From positions 372,001-436,000 of the forward strand of contig NZ_JONH01000002.1 in the NCBI RefSeq assembly GCF_000711795.1: 64,000 nt of DNA, written 5' to 3'. Below the pieces are notes generated by a model that made no database searches, had not been told where the DNA came from, and was given only the letters and a program-made list of their open reading frames with translations. Origin of the DNA: Vibrio pacinii DSM 19139 (lineage in GTDB: Bacteria > Pseudomonadota > Gammaproteobacteria > Enterobacterales > Vibrionaceae). The position numbers and the translations under genes are program-made. Each line of letters opens with the position of its first letter. Positions within the stretch are counted from its first letter, which is position 1. Shown one piece after another: positions 18,804 through 28,405 of this stretch.

Positions 18804-18830
18804 AAGCCAGTCGAAGGTCGACTGGCTTTG
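18804..18830. terminator. Bidirectional terminator between the AraC and ABC genes
   Basis: Perfect 12-bp inverted repeat AAAGCCAGTCGA / TCGACTGGCTTT with a 3-base loop, lying between the convergent ends of the AraC gene and the ABC exporter gene. Confidence 0.8.
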
Positions 18831-18844
18831 ACTAATTTTAAAGC

Positions 18845-20698
18845 TTAGGCGCTCTGTTTGGCGTCTTGTTGATCACCAATAAAACCACCCGTTTGGTGCT
18901 GCCAAAGTTGGGCGTAGATACCACCTTGTTGCACTAGCTCTTGGTGAGTGCCTTGCTCAACGATGTCTCCTTTATCGAGCACGATGAGCCTATCCATCGC
19001 TGCGATAGTCGATAGGCGGTGTGCAATCGCAATCACGGTTTTTCCTTGCATCAATTCATTGAGGCTTTCTTGAATCGCGGCTTCTACTTCAGAATCGAGC
19101 GCTGAGGTTGCTTCATCGAGAATCAACAACGGCGCATCTTTGAGCAGGACTCGCGAGATCGCAATACGCTGACGTTGCCCGCCTGAGAGTTTTACACCGC
19201 GCTCACCGACCTGCGCATCGTAGCCAATGCCACCAAACGGATCGCTTAAGGTTTCAATAAACTCATGCGCGTGCGCTTGTTTGGTTGCGCGCAGCAGATC
19301 TTCCTCTGAGGCGTCTGGGTTGCCGTAAAGAATGTTGTCACGAATTGAGCGGTGGAGCAGTGAGGTATCTTGAGTCACCATGCCGATGTTACTGCGCAGT
19401 GAGTCTTGAGTGACGTCAGAGATAACTTGACCATCAATCTTGATTTTGCCGCTTTCAACATCGTGAAAACGCAGCAACAGATTGACCAAGGTAGACTTAC
19501 CCGCGCCAGAGCGACCGACTAAGCCGACCTTTTCTCCCGGTTTGATATTAAGATTTAACTTGTTGATGACCCCTTTACTCGCATCGCCATAATGGAAGCT
19601 AACATCTTCAAATTCGATGCTACCTTGGTTAACAACTAATGGTTTCGCATTGGGTTTATCTTCAATATCAACCGGTTTAGACAGTGTTTTCATGCCATCA
19701 ACCACGGTACCCATATTTTCAAACAGCGCACCGACTTCCCACATGATCCACATCGACATGCCGTTGATACGTAGTGCAAGGGCAATCGCAATCGCAATCG
19801 AACCGATGCTGATGGAATTGTCCATCCACAAGTAGATAGAGAGGGCACCAATAGAGAACACTAAAATGTAGTTAGTGATTTCAACGGCAACATCAAACCC
19901 AGTCACTAAGCGCATTTGACGATAAACGGTGTCTAGAAAACCACTCATGCCTTCTTCGGCGTACTCGGTTTCGCGCTTGCTGTGAGAAAACAGCTTAACG
20001 GTGGCGATATTGGTGTAGCTGTCAACAATACGCCCGGTCATGGTTGAACGCGCGTCGGCTTGCTCTGAGGCCACGCTTTTCAACTTAGGCACAAAGTAAA
20101 CTTGAATACAGACGTAACAAATTAGCCATACCATCATAGGGATCATCAAGCGCCAATCGGCCTGGGCTAACAGGACTACCATAGAGGTGAAATAGACGCT
20201 AACGTAAACAAATACGTCCATGGTTTTCATCACGGTCTCACGCACGGCCAGTGAGGTTTGCATCACTTTTGTCGCAACACGGCCAGCAAAGTCATCTTGG
20301 TAGAAATTCAAGCTCTGTTTGAGCAAGTAGCGGTGTGCTAACCAACGAATCGACATTGGGTAGTTACCGAGCAAGGTTTGATGAACCAGCAATGAGTAAC
20401 AGATGGCCAAAATTGGCATCACGACCAGTAATAGCACCCCATAGAAAATCAAGTCACGATGATTTTCTTGCCAAAAGGTCTCTGGGTTACTGTTAGACAA
20501 CCAGTCGACTAAGTTACCCATCGCCCCAAATAAAGAGACTTCGACCACGGCGACAATAGTCGCCATAATCGACATGATTAACAGTGGGATTTCGAAACCA
20601 CGAGTATAGTAACGACAAAATGCAAAAATACCCGATGGCGGTTGGCCAGGGTCTTGCTCGGGGAAAGGCTGAGTAAAACCTTCAAACTTCTTAAACAT
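18845..20698 (-). CDS. ABC exporter half-transporter (fused membrane and ATPase domains)
   Basis: Inner-membrane exporter subunit of 617 residues in the MsbA/MdlB-like type I exporter class. The membrane domain (about 35-335) has six hydrophobic spans. The ATPase domain (about 365-600) carries Walker A GLVGRSGAGKST, the Q-loop at MVTQDTSLL, the signature LSGGQRQRIAI, Walker B PLLILDEATSALD and the switch His in AIAHRLST, all intact. No partner half-transporter is adjacent, so it probably works as a homodimer. The substrate is unknown; lipids, peptides or drugs are all possible for this class. Confidence 0.9.
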   Translation of the reverse strand: MFKKFEGFTQPFPEQDPGQPPSGIFAFCRYYTRGFEIPLLIMSIMATIVAVVEVSLFGAMGNLVDWLSNSNPETFWQENHRDLIFYGVLLLVVMPILAICYSLLVHQTLLGNYPMSIRWLAHRYLLKQSLNFYQDDFAGRVATKVMQTSLAVRETVMKTMDVFVYVSVYFTSMVVLLAQADWRLMIPMMVWLICYVCIQVYFVPKLKSVASEQADARSTMTGRIVDSYTNIATVKLFSHSKRETEYAEEGMSGFLDTVYRQMRLVTGFDVAVEITNYILVFSIGALSIYLWMDNSISIGSIAIAIALALRINGMSMWIMWEVGALFENMGTVVDGMKTLSKPVDIEDKPNAKPLVVNQGSIEFEDVSFHYGDASKGVINKLNLNIKPGEKVGLVGRSGAGKSTLVNLLLRFHDVESGKIKIDGQVISDVTQDSLRSNIGMVTQDTSLLHRSIRDNILYGNPDASEEDLLRATKQAHAHEFIETLSDPFGGIGYDAQVGERGVKLSGGQRQRIAISRVLLKDAPLLILDEATSALDSEVEAAIQESLNELMQGKTVIAIAHRLSTIAAMDRLIVLDKGDIVEQGTHQELVQQGGIYAQLWQHQTGGFIGDQQDAKQSA

Positions 20699-20850
20699 AT
20701 GTTTTTCCTAAACACGCAATGAGAATAGAGCGCCAGACAGGCGCATGCGTTCGTCCTTAATAGGAAGGGCTTTGATATGGTAACCCTTCGGCTTGGCAAA
20801 TGTAACCGGTTTATTATTCCCTTCTATGCATAATATCCATTTCATTTGAT

Positions 20851-20959
20851 TGTTAAATTTATCACTCAGTTAAATTAACTTAACTTACTTTATTTAACAG
20901 TTATATTTGCTGAAAGTGAGTGGCTTTAGGCGTCAACTTCAGTAAATGTTTATTTAACA
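20851..20959. repeat. Repeated TTTATTTAACA motif upstream of the CtlX-like gene
   Basis: TTTATTTAACA occurs at 20889-20899 and again exactly 60 bases later at 20949-20959. An inverted, shortened copy (TGTTAAAT) lies at 20851-20858. They sit in the 310-base AT-rich gap between the ABC exporter gene and the divergent CtlX-like gene. Repeated identical sites at about six helical turns could be an operator; this is inference. Nothing else is seen in the gap. Confidence 0.4.
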
Positions 20960-21008
20960 TTATGTCTACAATTGGCCTTATTGAGTGAGATTAATTGAGT
21001 TTGTCACA

Positions 21009-21986
21009 ATGTTGAAACAGCAAACCATACTAGAAATTAAACGGTCTTCAGTGCAAAACGCTAACTGTGTGGTGATGGTGCCTCCTAAAGAGTTTGCCTT
21101 TAATGCTGAAACGGCCAAAGACAATGAATTTCAACACCAAATTAATGACACCACTGGCCACATCCGCCAACTAGCGATGCAAGAATTCAACACGATGGTG
21201 GGTGAATTACGCCAGGCGGGCGTGCAAGTGGTGGTGTTTGATTACCCTCAAGGTGAGATTGAAACGCCAGACGCTGTTTTCCCTAATAACTGGTTTAGTA
21301 CTACGGCAGATGGTCGTCTATACACTTTTCCGATGGTATGTGAAAACCGCCAACAAGAAGTCAAAACCAGTGCATTAGTTGAGGCGCTAGAATTGGCTGG
21401 ACGCCCTGTTTTAACGCAAGATAATTTGTTGTCTTACTTAGAGCAAGATGCGCATCTCGAAAGCACGGGGGTGATGGTCAAAGACCACCTCAACAAGACG
21501 GTTTACGCGGCGCTTTCTCAGCGTTGTGATAGAGAAGTGCTTGAAGATTACGCCGAGCGTATCGGCTATCAACGGGTGGTTTCTTTTCAAACCGCACTGC
21601 CTTCAGGCAAGCCGATTTACCATACCAATGTCATGATGGCGATTGGTGAAAATTTCTGCGTTATTTGTGATGAAGTGATCCCAGAGTTTGAACGTCGTTT
21701 TGTACTCAAATCATTAGCCAAAGATAAGCAGGTCATCTCAATTTCACTTGAGCAGATGAATCGGTTCTGTGGCAATATCTTGCAACTGGAGGCCGCTAAT
21801 GGTGAGAAGGTAATTGCCATGTCTCAGTCAGCATTTGAAGCGTTTTCTCCTGCGCAGTTGGCTCAGTTAGCCAGTCACGGTAAATTGCTGCCATTTAACG
21901 TGCAGACTATCGAGAATATCGGTGGTGGCAGTGTGCGCTGTATGTTGGGCGAAGTGTTTCTGCCTAGCCACGCACAAAGCTTGTAA
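21009..21986 (+). CDS. ctlX: CtlX-like citrulline hydrolase / amidinotransferase-fold protein
   Basis: Guanidino-group-modifying superfamily enzyme, 325 residues. Seen are VFPNNWFSTTADGRLYTFPM (substrate loop with Asn/Asp), PIYHTNVMMAIGENF (catalytic His) and IENIGGGSVRCMLGE close to the end, holding the expected nucleophile Cys. These match the CtlX citrulline-utilisation hydrolase and related amidinotransferase-like proteins. The substrate is inferred, not shown; arginine-type or dimethylarginine-type activity is an alternative. The ATG at 21009 is preferred to an upstream GTG. Confidence 0.75.
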   Translation: MLKQQTILEIKRSSVQNANCVVMVPPKEFAFNAETAKDNEFQHQINDTTGHIRQLAMQEFNTMVGELRQAGVQVVVFDYPQGEIETPDAVFPNNWFSTTADGRLYTFPMVCENRQQEVKTSALVEALELAGRPVLTQDNLLSYLEQDAHLESTGVMVKDHLNKTVYAALSQRCDREVLEDYAERIGYQRVVSFQTALPSGKPIYHTNVMMAIGENFCVICDEVIPEFERRFVLKSLAKDKQVISISLEQMNRFCGNILQLEAANGEKVIAMSQSAFEAFSPAQLAQLASHGKLLPFNVQTIENIGGGSVRCMLGEVFLPSHAQSL

Positions 21987-22020
21987 ATCCATAGCTCAGC
22001 TTTAAATATCGTCAAAAATA

Positions 22021-22046
22021 AACCGCCCAAGCAAGAGGGCGGTTTT
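22021..22046. terminator. Bidirectional terminator between ctlX and iutA
   Basis: AACCGCCC / GGGCGGTT with an 8-base loop. T-rich runs follow in both directions between the convergent genes. Confidence 0.85.
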
Positions 22047-22056
22047 GTTGTTTAAG

Positions 22057-24213
22057 TTAGAATTTAACTTGGTAGTTCAATGTATAGGTGCGGCCACGGC
22101 CTTTGTAATCGTAAGCCGCTGCATCATAGTGAGCCGAGTAAACTATCTGAGCTCTTTGTCCCCAAATGGTGGTGTAATCCTTGTCGAAGAGGTTTTGAAT
22201 ACCAAAGCCTAAACTGCCGACAGGAAGTTGGTAGCTACCCACTAGGTCAAAGATGGTGTAACCATCAAGCTTGCTTTGCGCATCATCTTGGTAATCAAAC
22301 ATGGTTTGACTTTGTACTTTGACAGCCAGCTCGTTGTCATACCAACCTGCCCATGCATTTGCTTTTGAAGTACTCGCTTCGCCAGCCGTCATATCTTGCC
22401 AACCATTATCGCCCTTGATCTCTGAGACGACATAATGGCCTGAAGCGCCAAGTTGAATATTGTCATGCACCCAGTAAGATGCCATGGCTTCTAGCCCATA
22501 AACACGTTTCTTATCTTCTAGCTCTTCGATAAGTAGCGTTTTCTTGTTGTACTTAACCGATTTGTCAGAGAGCGAATAGTAAGCGGCAGTTTGCAAGTTA
22601 AAGCCCGCTTTATCTAATCGGTAACCTAGCTCTATGCTGTTGGTTTTAATACCAGACATCTTTGATTCGTTGACATTGATACTATCGTTCAGCTGCCAGT
22701 GATCACCCACTTGGGTGTAGTCACCTTGGCCATAGTATTTGGCGGGATCGGCGAGGTCGAAACCTTGTGAAAAGTTTGCCCAAATCTGCGAGTTGTTATC
22801 CAGATGATAGATAGTACCGACATTGAATAGACCTACATTGTAGTCGGTCTCACCGCCCGGTACTGCATCGGCCGTGGTGCCATTACCTGCGGCAATTTTC
22901 TTTTGTTGCTGGTAACCGACAAAATCATCGATCTTGTTGATCATGTGTTGATAGCGGAATCCCCCTTCAATCGACCAATCCTCAGTAATGGCGTAATCGG
23001 CCTGCACAAAGCCTGCAATTGAACCGACGTCGACCCCTGGGTAGCGGCCAACTTGTGCGTAGGTGCGATTGATTAAATTCCCCGAGTTATTCGCGATGGT
23101 CGGATCATAAAGAGCTTGGTTACTGTCGAGTTTGTCTTGGTAGGCATCAATACCGTAAACCAAGTTAAGTTGCTCAAACTTTTTGGCTAACGCAACTTTC
23201 AGTGACAGGACATCGGTTTTTTGCTGACCAGAAGATTGATAGTAAGGGGTATAGGTTTGGTCTTCTTGGCGGTATGACGCTTCAGCGATAAGTTGGTGAC
23301 CTACGAAGGCTTCATCCACATAAGAGGCGCTCAACATCATGCGTTCTGTGCCATGCTCGCGATCTGAGTCAAAGCCTTTTCTTACATCAACAAAATCACC
23401 GTTTTCGATATACAGGCCGTAAGGCGAATCTTGTTGACTATCATAGTACTGAGCCAGCAAGTTGAGCTGTTTGGTGTCAGAAATGTTCACGTTGGCGGTA
23501 GTCATGAAATCAAGGGTTTGGTTAAATTGCAGCGAACCTTGTGATATATCCGGTGTGACGATATCACCATTGGCATCAAAATAGCCTTGGGTTTCTGTGT
23601 AGATTACCGATGCGCGTGCGGTGACTTTGTCATTGCCGCCAGAGATCGATTGTCCCAGCTTGTAGTCAAAATCTTCACTTGAATTTAAACCAGAAGAGCC
23701 GCCGACATAAGACTCAAATTCAAGCTCTTGGCCGGTGGCTTTTTTAGTAATGATGTTGATGACACCACCGGAAGCGCCAGCACCATAGATAGAGGTGGCA
23801 CCAGACAATACTTCGATTCGCTCAATATTAAATGGGTCGATAGAGTCCATGTAACGGCTGATCTGACGCGATGATTGCAGAGACACTCCATCAATCATCA
23901 CCAACATTTTGCGTCCACGTAGGTTTTGACCGTAGTTGGTGCGTGCACCACTGCTGATGTCTAAAGAGGGAATCGAGGTCGCTAGGATTTCGCCTAATGT
24001 TTTGCCACCGCGATACTCTTGCTCGATTTGCTCCGAGTCGATGTACCAAACGGTGCCGGGAATGTCGCTGATCGCTTTCGGTGTGCGGCTAGAGACCACC
24101 ACCATCTCTTCAAATGAGGTCGCTTCTTGGGCGGCAACGGGCGGGGTGAGTATTGCACTGGCGACAGCAATCGCCGTCGTAGACAGTAGCAAGTTTCCTT
24201 TCTTAACGTTCAT
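22057..24213 (-). CDS. iutA: TonB-dependent ferric aerobactin receptor
   Basis: Outer-membrane gated channel of 718 residues that imports ferric aerobactin with TonB energy. It has a signal peptide (about 1-28, ending VAAQ), a TonB-box-like stretch (FEEMVVVSS), a plug domain (about 45-160 with RTNYGQNLRGRKMLVMIDGV and SIDPFNIERIEVLSGATSIY) and a 22-strand-type barrel ending in aromatic TLNYQVKF. The plug closely follows E. coli IutA as I remember it, including GGxL-type and INIITKK segments. It is the last gene of the iucABCD direction, 121 bases after iucD. I see no Fur box right in front, so transcription from the iucA promoter is the simplest reading. Confidence 0.93.
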   Translation of the reverse strand: MNVKKGNLLLSTTAIAVASAILTPPVAAQEATSFEEMVVVSSRTPKAISDIPGTVWYIDSEQIEQEYRGGKTLGEILATSIPSLDISSGARTNYGQNLRGRKMLVMIDGVSLQSSRQISRYMDSIDPFNIERIEVLSGATSIYGAGASGGVINIITKKATGQELEFESYVGGSSGLNSSEDFDYKLGQSISGGNDKVTARASVIYTETQGYFDANGDIVTPDISQGSLQFNQTLDFMTTANVNISDTKQLNLLAQYYDSQQDSPYGLYIENGDFVDVRKGFDSDREHGTERMMLSASYVDEAFVGHQLIAEASYRQEDQTYTPYYQSSGQQKTDVLSLKVALAKKFEQLNLVYGIDAYQDKLDSNQALYDPTIANNSGNLINRTYAQVGRYPGVDVGSIAGFVQADYAITEDWSIEGGFRYQHMINKIDDFVGYQQQKKIAAGNGTTADAVPGGETDYNVGLFNVGTIYHLDNNSQIWANFSQGFDLADPAKYYGQGDYTQVGDHWQLNDSINVNESKMSGIKTNSIELGYRLDKAGFNLQTAAYYSLSDKSVKYNKKTLLIEELEDKKRVYGLEAMASYWVHDNIQLGASGHYVVSEIKGDNGWQDMTAGEASTSKANAWAGWYDNELAVKVQSQTMFDYQDDAQSKLDGYTIFDLVGSYQLPVGSLGFGIQNLFDKDYTTIWGQRAQIVYSAHYDAAAYDYKGRGRTYTLNYQVKF

Positions 24214-24334
24214 TTTCTTCTCTATGTTTATAGTAGTAATGAGCCCACGACTGGCTGTTTACGAACCAGCTCGCTCGTTGGGCGGGTGGAAACGTCACCC
24301 ACTCAATCACAGTGAGTGACAAAAAGGTGTTTGG

Positions 24335-25645
24335 CTAAGCGACCAGTTGCTGTGCCTGCGTACTAGGCGAGAGCCAATCAATCATGCCCTGACCTGAATC
24401 CGTATCGAACAGGTTTTGGCCAGTTAAGCGATTGATGATGCGTGCGCTGCGCCAAGCCATTAAGCTCAGTTGAGGCTCAGCGATGCCGTGGCTGTGCATA
24501 CCAGCATTAACCGCAAAGATTTTATTGCGCTGTTGGCCTTCCCATTTGATCTCAAAGTCAGGTGTCATTTGATATCGGTGTTGTTGATCAAGATCGAGCA
24601 GAGGCAAAATGGCGCTTAAGCATGCAGGGCTGGGCGCTTCAAACCCGGTCGCAAGAATGACGATGTCGGCCTGATGCGTCTCTAAACATTGGTCTAGTGC
24701 GTTGCTGGCGGTAAGTTTGAATGCGCCGCCGACAGCATTCATCTGAGTTAAGGTGCGATGTGGTAATAATTTGACCCACTTCTCTTCTTTGAGGACATCA
24801 AAGCGGTGATACAACTCTTGATAAATTGTGAGTAGTGCTTTTTGAGTAATACCGTCAGAAGTGAGTTTTTGCTGAGTAATCTCATTGCGCTTTACTTGCG
24901 AATCTAAATTAACGAAGGCATTGACATAATCAGGGGTGAAGAACTCGTTGGTAAACGCGGCTTCATCAAGTGGCTGATAGTTGGCACGACGTGAGAGCCA
25001 ATCGAGGGATTTTGGCTTGCCCCATTTGTGTTGCAGCGCGTTGATGAAGATGTCTGCGCCGCTTTGACCACCGCCAACGATCATGATGCGTTTACCGCTA
25101 AAATCATGCTCACCAAGGCCAATTTGTGCAGCGTGGAAAACGCGTTGGCCTAAATGCGCTTTGGCACATTCAGGGATTGCGGGTACTTTGCCTGTGCCAA
25201 TACAAAGGTTGTCGGCGAGGTAGCTACCTTGGTTGGTATGCAGTTTAAATGCATCGCCAGTGTACTCTATCTGTTCAACACGGGTTGAGAGCTGAACGTT
25301 TTCGAGTTGGTTAGCCGTCCAAGCAAGGTAATCCGAGAATTCGTGGCGGCTGATACATTGCAGCTCAGCAGACAAGAAACGATAAAATTTCTTGTTTTTA
25401 ACCAAGTAAGAAAGAAACGAGTAGCGACTTTCCGGATCGACAGCGCTGACCAAATCTTTCAAGAACATGGTTTGCATATGGGTGTTATCCAGAAGCAAAC
25501 CTGGATGCCAAGCAAAGTAGTCACGGCTTTCAAAAAAACGTGATGAAATCTGTGGCTTATCTGCAAGTAGTGCCGCGATACTGAGGTTAAATGGGCCGAC
25601 GCCGACACCGGCGAGATCAAGTTTGACGTTGTTAGTGTGTTCCAT
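24335..25645 (-). CDS. iucD: L-lysine N6-hydroxylase, first step of aerobactin synthesis
   Basis: FAD- and NADPH-dependent monooxygenase turning lysine into N6-hydroxylysine. The 436 residues have the N-terminal FAD motif (LAGVGVGPFNLSIAALL, about 11-27), FLKDLVSAVDPESRYSFLSY, the NADPH-binding GGGQSGADIF (about 192-201) and the C-terminal ATGFEAP. These are the markers of the IucD/SidA/PvdA family. The ATG follows AAAGGA. The neighbours iucC, iucB and iucA identify the hydroxamate as aerobactin. Confidence 0.95.
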   Translation of the reverse strand: MEHTNNVKLDLAGVGVGPFNLSIAALLADKPQISSRFFESRDYFAWHPGLLLDNTHMQTMFLKDLVSAVDPESRYSFLSYLVKNKKFYRFLSAELQCISRHEFSDYLAWTANQLENVQLSTRVEQIEYTGDAFKLHTNQGSYLADNLCIGTGKVPAIPECAKAHLGQRVFHAAQIGLGEHDFSGKRIMIVGGGQSGADIFINALQHKWGKPKSLDWLSRRANYQPLDEAAFTNEFFTPDYVNAFVNLDSQVKRNEITQQKLTSDGITQKALLTIYQELYHRFDVLKEEKWVKLLPHRTLTQMNAVGGAFKLTASNALDQCLETHQADIVILATGFEAPSPACLSAILPLLDLDQQHRYQMTPDFEIKWEGQQRNKIFAVNAGMHSHGIAEPQLSLMAWRSARIINRLTGQNLFDTDSGQGMIDWLSPSTQAQQLVA

Positions 25646-25712
25646 AAGAACAATCCTTTTCTTGGTTTAATGGCGGCTTAACTAAGCACTAAATTTATAG
25701 TTATGTTGTTAA

Positions 25713-27488
25713 TTAGCGTTGATGGTTGTCGTCCATTGCTTTGAACAGCGGGTTATCGAGCATGTCATCTATATCGGGTAACATTCTCGATGTACTGGCG
25801 TCCGTGCTATGGCGCAACTTGGCTAAGTTAAGGCCGATGCGTAAAATTTTCGGTTTGAATAGGTCGAATTGCTCGAACCGGTGTTGATACTCACGATGAG
25901 AGGCCATGTAGGCTTTAAGCCGGTCGCCAAGCAAGCGATAAAATTGCTGCTCAGAGAAGCCTAGTTTGGCCACCCATGGTGAAATAAAGCGTAATGTGGT
26001 GACAAAGTGGCCAGTCTGTAAATCATGAATAATTAATGATTCATCGAGACGGACAGTGACCTTTTTGACGCTATCATCCAAAGACGCTTGTTCAGGGTAA
26101 TCTTTGCTGACCAAGCGCATATCGCCTTGGAAATCTTTGAGTAAAATGCGTTTAGGGGCGTTATTTTCTAGTATTAAGGTGACGTTTTGGCCATGGGCGA
26201 TCAGTGAGACACCGTATTTACACAGCAGGTGGTAATAAGGGATCACCACGGCATCAAACAGTTTGCTCAGCCATGCTTCGATACTTAAACCGGAAGCGTC
26301 AATGTACTGCTCAATCAGCGAGTGGCCTTGGTTGTCACTCTCCATCAAGGCTGCCATTAAGATCGCGCATTCACCCGATTGTAATTTTGAGGCGGCAGAT
26401 TCACGCCAAATGACACCGAGCAACTCGTGGTAACGATAAGGTGCGTTTTGTAACAGGGCATAGTCAGCTTGCGCAGCAAAGGCGGCGGCAGGCTCTTGCA
26501 AGACTTGCGCTTGTTTTTGTGCCAAGAGTGGATCTGACTTGAATACGTCATCAATCCAGTCGGAGGCGGTTGGACCGGCGAGAATATAACGACCTGGAAT
26601 ACCGCGATAGCACGAGGTATTCATGATGGTTAGCGGCAATTTGATGTCGTAGCTTTCAGGGCGCGTAACGTTGCTTAAGGTGCGTAATGACAGCTGAGGC
26701 AAGAAGCGATCGCCAAATTCACCTAAGTAAACCAGCTGTTTAACGGCCAGTTCACGCACAAACAGAATTGACAGCTTTTGGTTCCACTGCCAAGGATGAA
26801 CGGGGATATAGCCATACTCGCTGATATCGACATTCAGTGCGGCTAATTGGCTGTCCATCTGCTTTCGTTCATCATCAGCAATGCAAGAGTTGAGCAGATC
26901 TTGCCAGCCAACGTGGTCATTAGTTGCACGTTGCAAAATAGACAAGTGCACCGCAACCCAGCCTAATTGAAAGGCATGTTGTGCTTCTGGGGCATACTTT
27001 GCCAAGTCATCGCTACCCCATCCTCGACGCCCTTTATTGAAGGCAAACTTGGGGTGACCGTCAAAGTAGCTTTGTTGCTGCTCGCAGGGTAAAAATGCCA
27101 GATCTCGCGCAGTCATCGCTTGTTTACGATGGATTAATTGACAGTCGCCAAGCAACGTGGCGTTAAGATCTTCAAGGTGTTCAGCCAAGGCTTCATCAGA
27201 CATTGATAGCTGTGATTGAAGATCGCGCATCAATAATGCCGCTGAAACTGGTTGGTTAGGCTCACTGTCTGAGTCGCGAGTGATCGAGGTAGGCTCAATC
27301 ATCACTTGCCCCCAGATGTTCCCACTGCCGGTAAAACAATACTGAGTGCCATTATCGAGTTTGAGTTGATAGCCTGAGCCGGTGACATCAAAGCGAAACG
27401 CTTGTTCGTAAGCGAATTCACTGAGGATTTTGCCGACCATTTTTTGGTTGGCTAACGTCCAATAGTTGTGCAAGGCGAACGATTCCAT
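25713..27488 (-). CDS. iucC: Aerobactin synthase, NIS synthetase (second condensation)
   Basis: ATP-dependent siderophore synthetase joining the second N6-acetyl-N6-hydroxylysine to the citrate conjugate. Of 591 residues, it carries the IucA/IucC-family markers GHPKFAFNKGRRGW, YIPVHPWQWNQKL and SLRTLSNVTRPESYDIKLP, plus a FhuF-like C-terminal part with ENNAPKRILLKDFQGDMRL. Its ATG shares one base with the iucB stop (TAATG), and GGAG lies 8 bases upstream, so translation is probably coupled. The GTG two codons earlier is not needed. Confidence 0.94.
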   Translation of the reverse strand: MESFALHNYWTLANQKMVGKILSEFAYEQAFRFDVTGSGYQLKLDNGTQYCFTGSGNIWGQVMIEPTSITRDSDSEPNQPVSAALLMRDLQSQLSMSDEALAEHLEDLNATLLGDCQLIHRKQAMTARDLAFLPCEQQQSYFDGHPKFAFNKGRRGWGSDDLAKYAPEAQHAFQLGWVAVHLSILQRATNDHVGWQDLLNSCIADDERKQMDSQLAALNVDISEYGYIPVHPWQWNQKLSILFVRELAVKQLVYLGEFGDRFLPQLSLRTLSNVTRPESYDIKLPLTIMNTSCYRGIPGRYILAGPTASDWIDDVFKSDPLLAQKQAQVLQEPAAAFAAQADYALLQNAPYRYHELLGVIWRESAASKLQSGECAILMAALMESDNQGHSLIEQYIDASGLSIEAWLSKLFDAVVIPYYHLLCKYGVSLIAHGQNVTLILENNAPKRILLKDFQGDMRLVSKDYPEQASLDDSVKKVTVRLDESLIIHDLQTGHFVTTLRFISPWVAKLGFSEQQFYRLLGDRLKAYMASHREYQHRFEQFDLFKPKILRIGLNLAKLRHSTDASTSRMLPDIDDMLDNPLFKAMDDNHQR

Positions 27489-28405
27489 TACCACTGCTCC
27501 GTAAAGAATGTTGGGCGATTTAGCATCAACAGCGCCGAGCGTTTATGAGGGAAATTAAACTCAAAACATTTTTGATAACCCAGTGGCAAGATGCGATTAA
27601 ATAGACGGTCATTATCCGCCCGCGGCTCGAGCACAATGCGGTTAGTGCGCACATCATCGATAAACAGGTAGTGGCTAATCGCACGCATCCAAGCGTTAAA
27701 GAACTTAGGGCCTCTGAATGCTTGCTCGCCGACCAGTAGGTGGATACCACGATCGAAGTCTTGCACATCGTAATATGGGCTAAGTCGGTCTTCGGCAACC
27801 CAATAGGCTTCAATGTAACCAAAGGGTTGGCCGTTAAACTCACCAATTAATGGAATAATGTGCGGGTCTGCAAGGCGCTGTTCAATAAACTCGGCCAGTT
27901 TTTCTTCACTCCAAGCCTGCTCCCAAAAGTGGGCGACTCTCGGGTCGTTCATCCAGCGGGTAAAACGGGCCAGATCTTGCTCTAATTCAATTACACGAAA
28001 GCTGACGTTAAGTTCGGCATCAAAATCATCCCTTTGATACACCTGGCCTTGTGGCATAGGCGGACGTAAAGGGTGATGGCGGTATTGGTTGTTGGATTGA
28101 ACGAGCTGCTGTGGGAAGCCGCTTGACGTTGGGTGTTGATGCCAAACGAGCGGCAATTGGTAAAAAGCTTGGCGTGATACCTGTTGTTCGACCAAAGGGA
28201 GTAGCGTGTTTACCCACTGCAGAATTTCGCGATCGTGGCTGATCACTTTAAGCGCTTCAATTTGCTTAAATTGGCTTAGAAGTTGATCGATATCTCGCAC
28301 CAATTGTGCGCCGATTTCAGAGCAGACTAAGTCACTAGCGTGTAGCGTCAGCTCAATCGTAGCTTGAGGTTGTTCGTGGTAGCTAAAGGTATTGAACTCA
28401 AGCAT
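27488..28405 (-). CDS. iucB: N6-hydroxylysine acetyltransferase (aerobactin)
   Basis: GNAT-fold enzyme of 305 residues that acetylates N6-hydroxylysine with acetyl-CoA. The GNAT core is in the C-terminal half (about 140-290). It includes MNDPRVAHFWEQAW, GQPFGYIEAYWVAEDRL and GIHLLVGEQAFRGPKFFNAW, as in IucB and related siderophore acyltransferases. It begins inside the last codons of iucA (8-base overlap) behind a near-perfect AAGGAGGT site and ends overlapping iucC. This packing argues for one iucABC transcript. Confidence 0.93.
   Translation of the reverse strand: MLEFNTFSYHEQPQATIELTLHASDLVCSEIGAQLVRDIDQLLSQFKQIEALKVISHDREILQWVNTLLPLVEQQVSRQAFYQLPLVWHQHPTSSGFPQQLVQSNNQYRHHPLRPPMPQGQVYQRDDFDAELNVSFRVIELEQDLARFTRWMNDPRVAHFWEQAWSEEKLAEFIEQRLADPHIIPLIGEFNGQPFGYIEAYWVAEDRLSPYYDVQDFDRGIHLLVGEQAFRGPKFFNAWMRAISHYLFIDDVRTNRIVLEPRADNDRLFNRILPLGYQKCFEFNFPHKRSALLMLNRPTFFTEQW

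Noticed and set aside
24300..24318. Hairpin CACTCA / TGAGTG between iucD and iutA
   Set aside because: Only 6 bp with no T-run; too weak to call a terminator or regulatory element.
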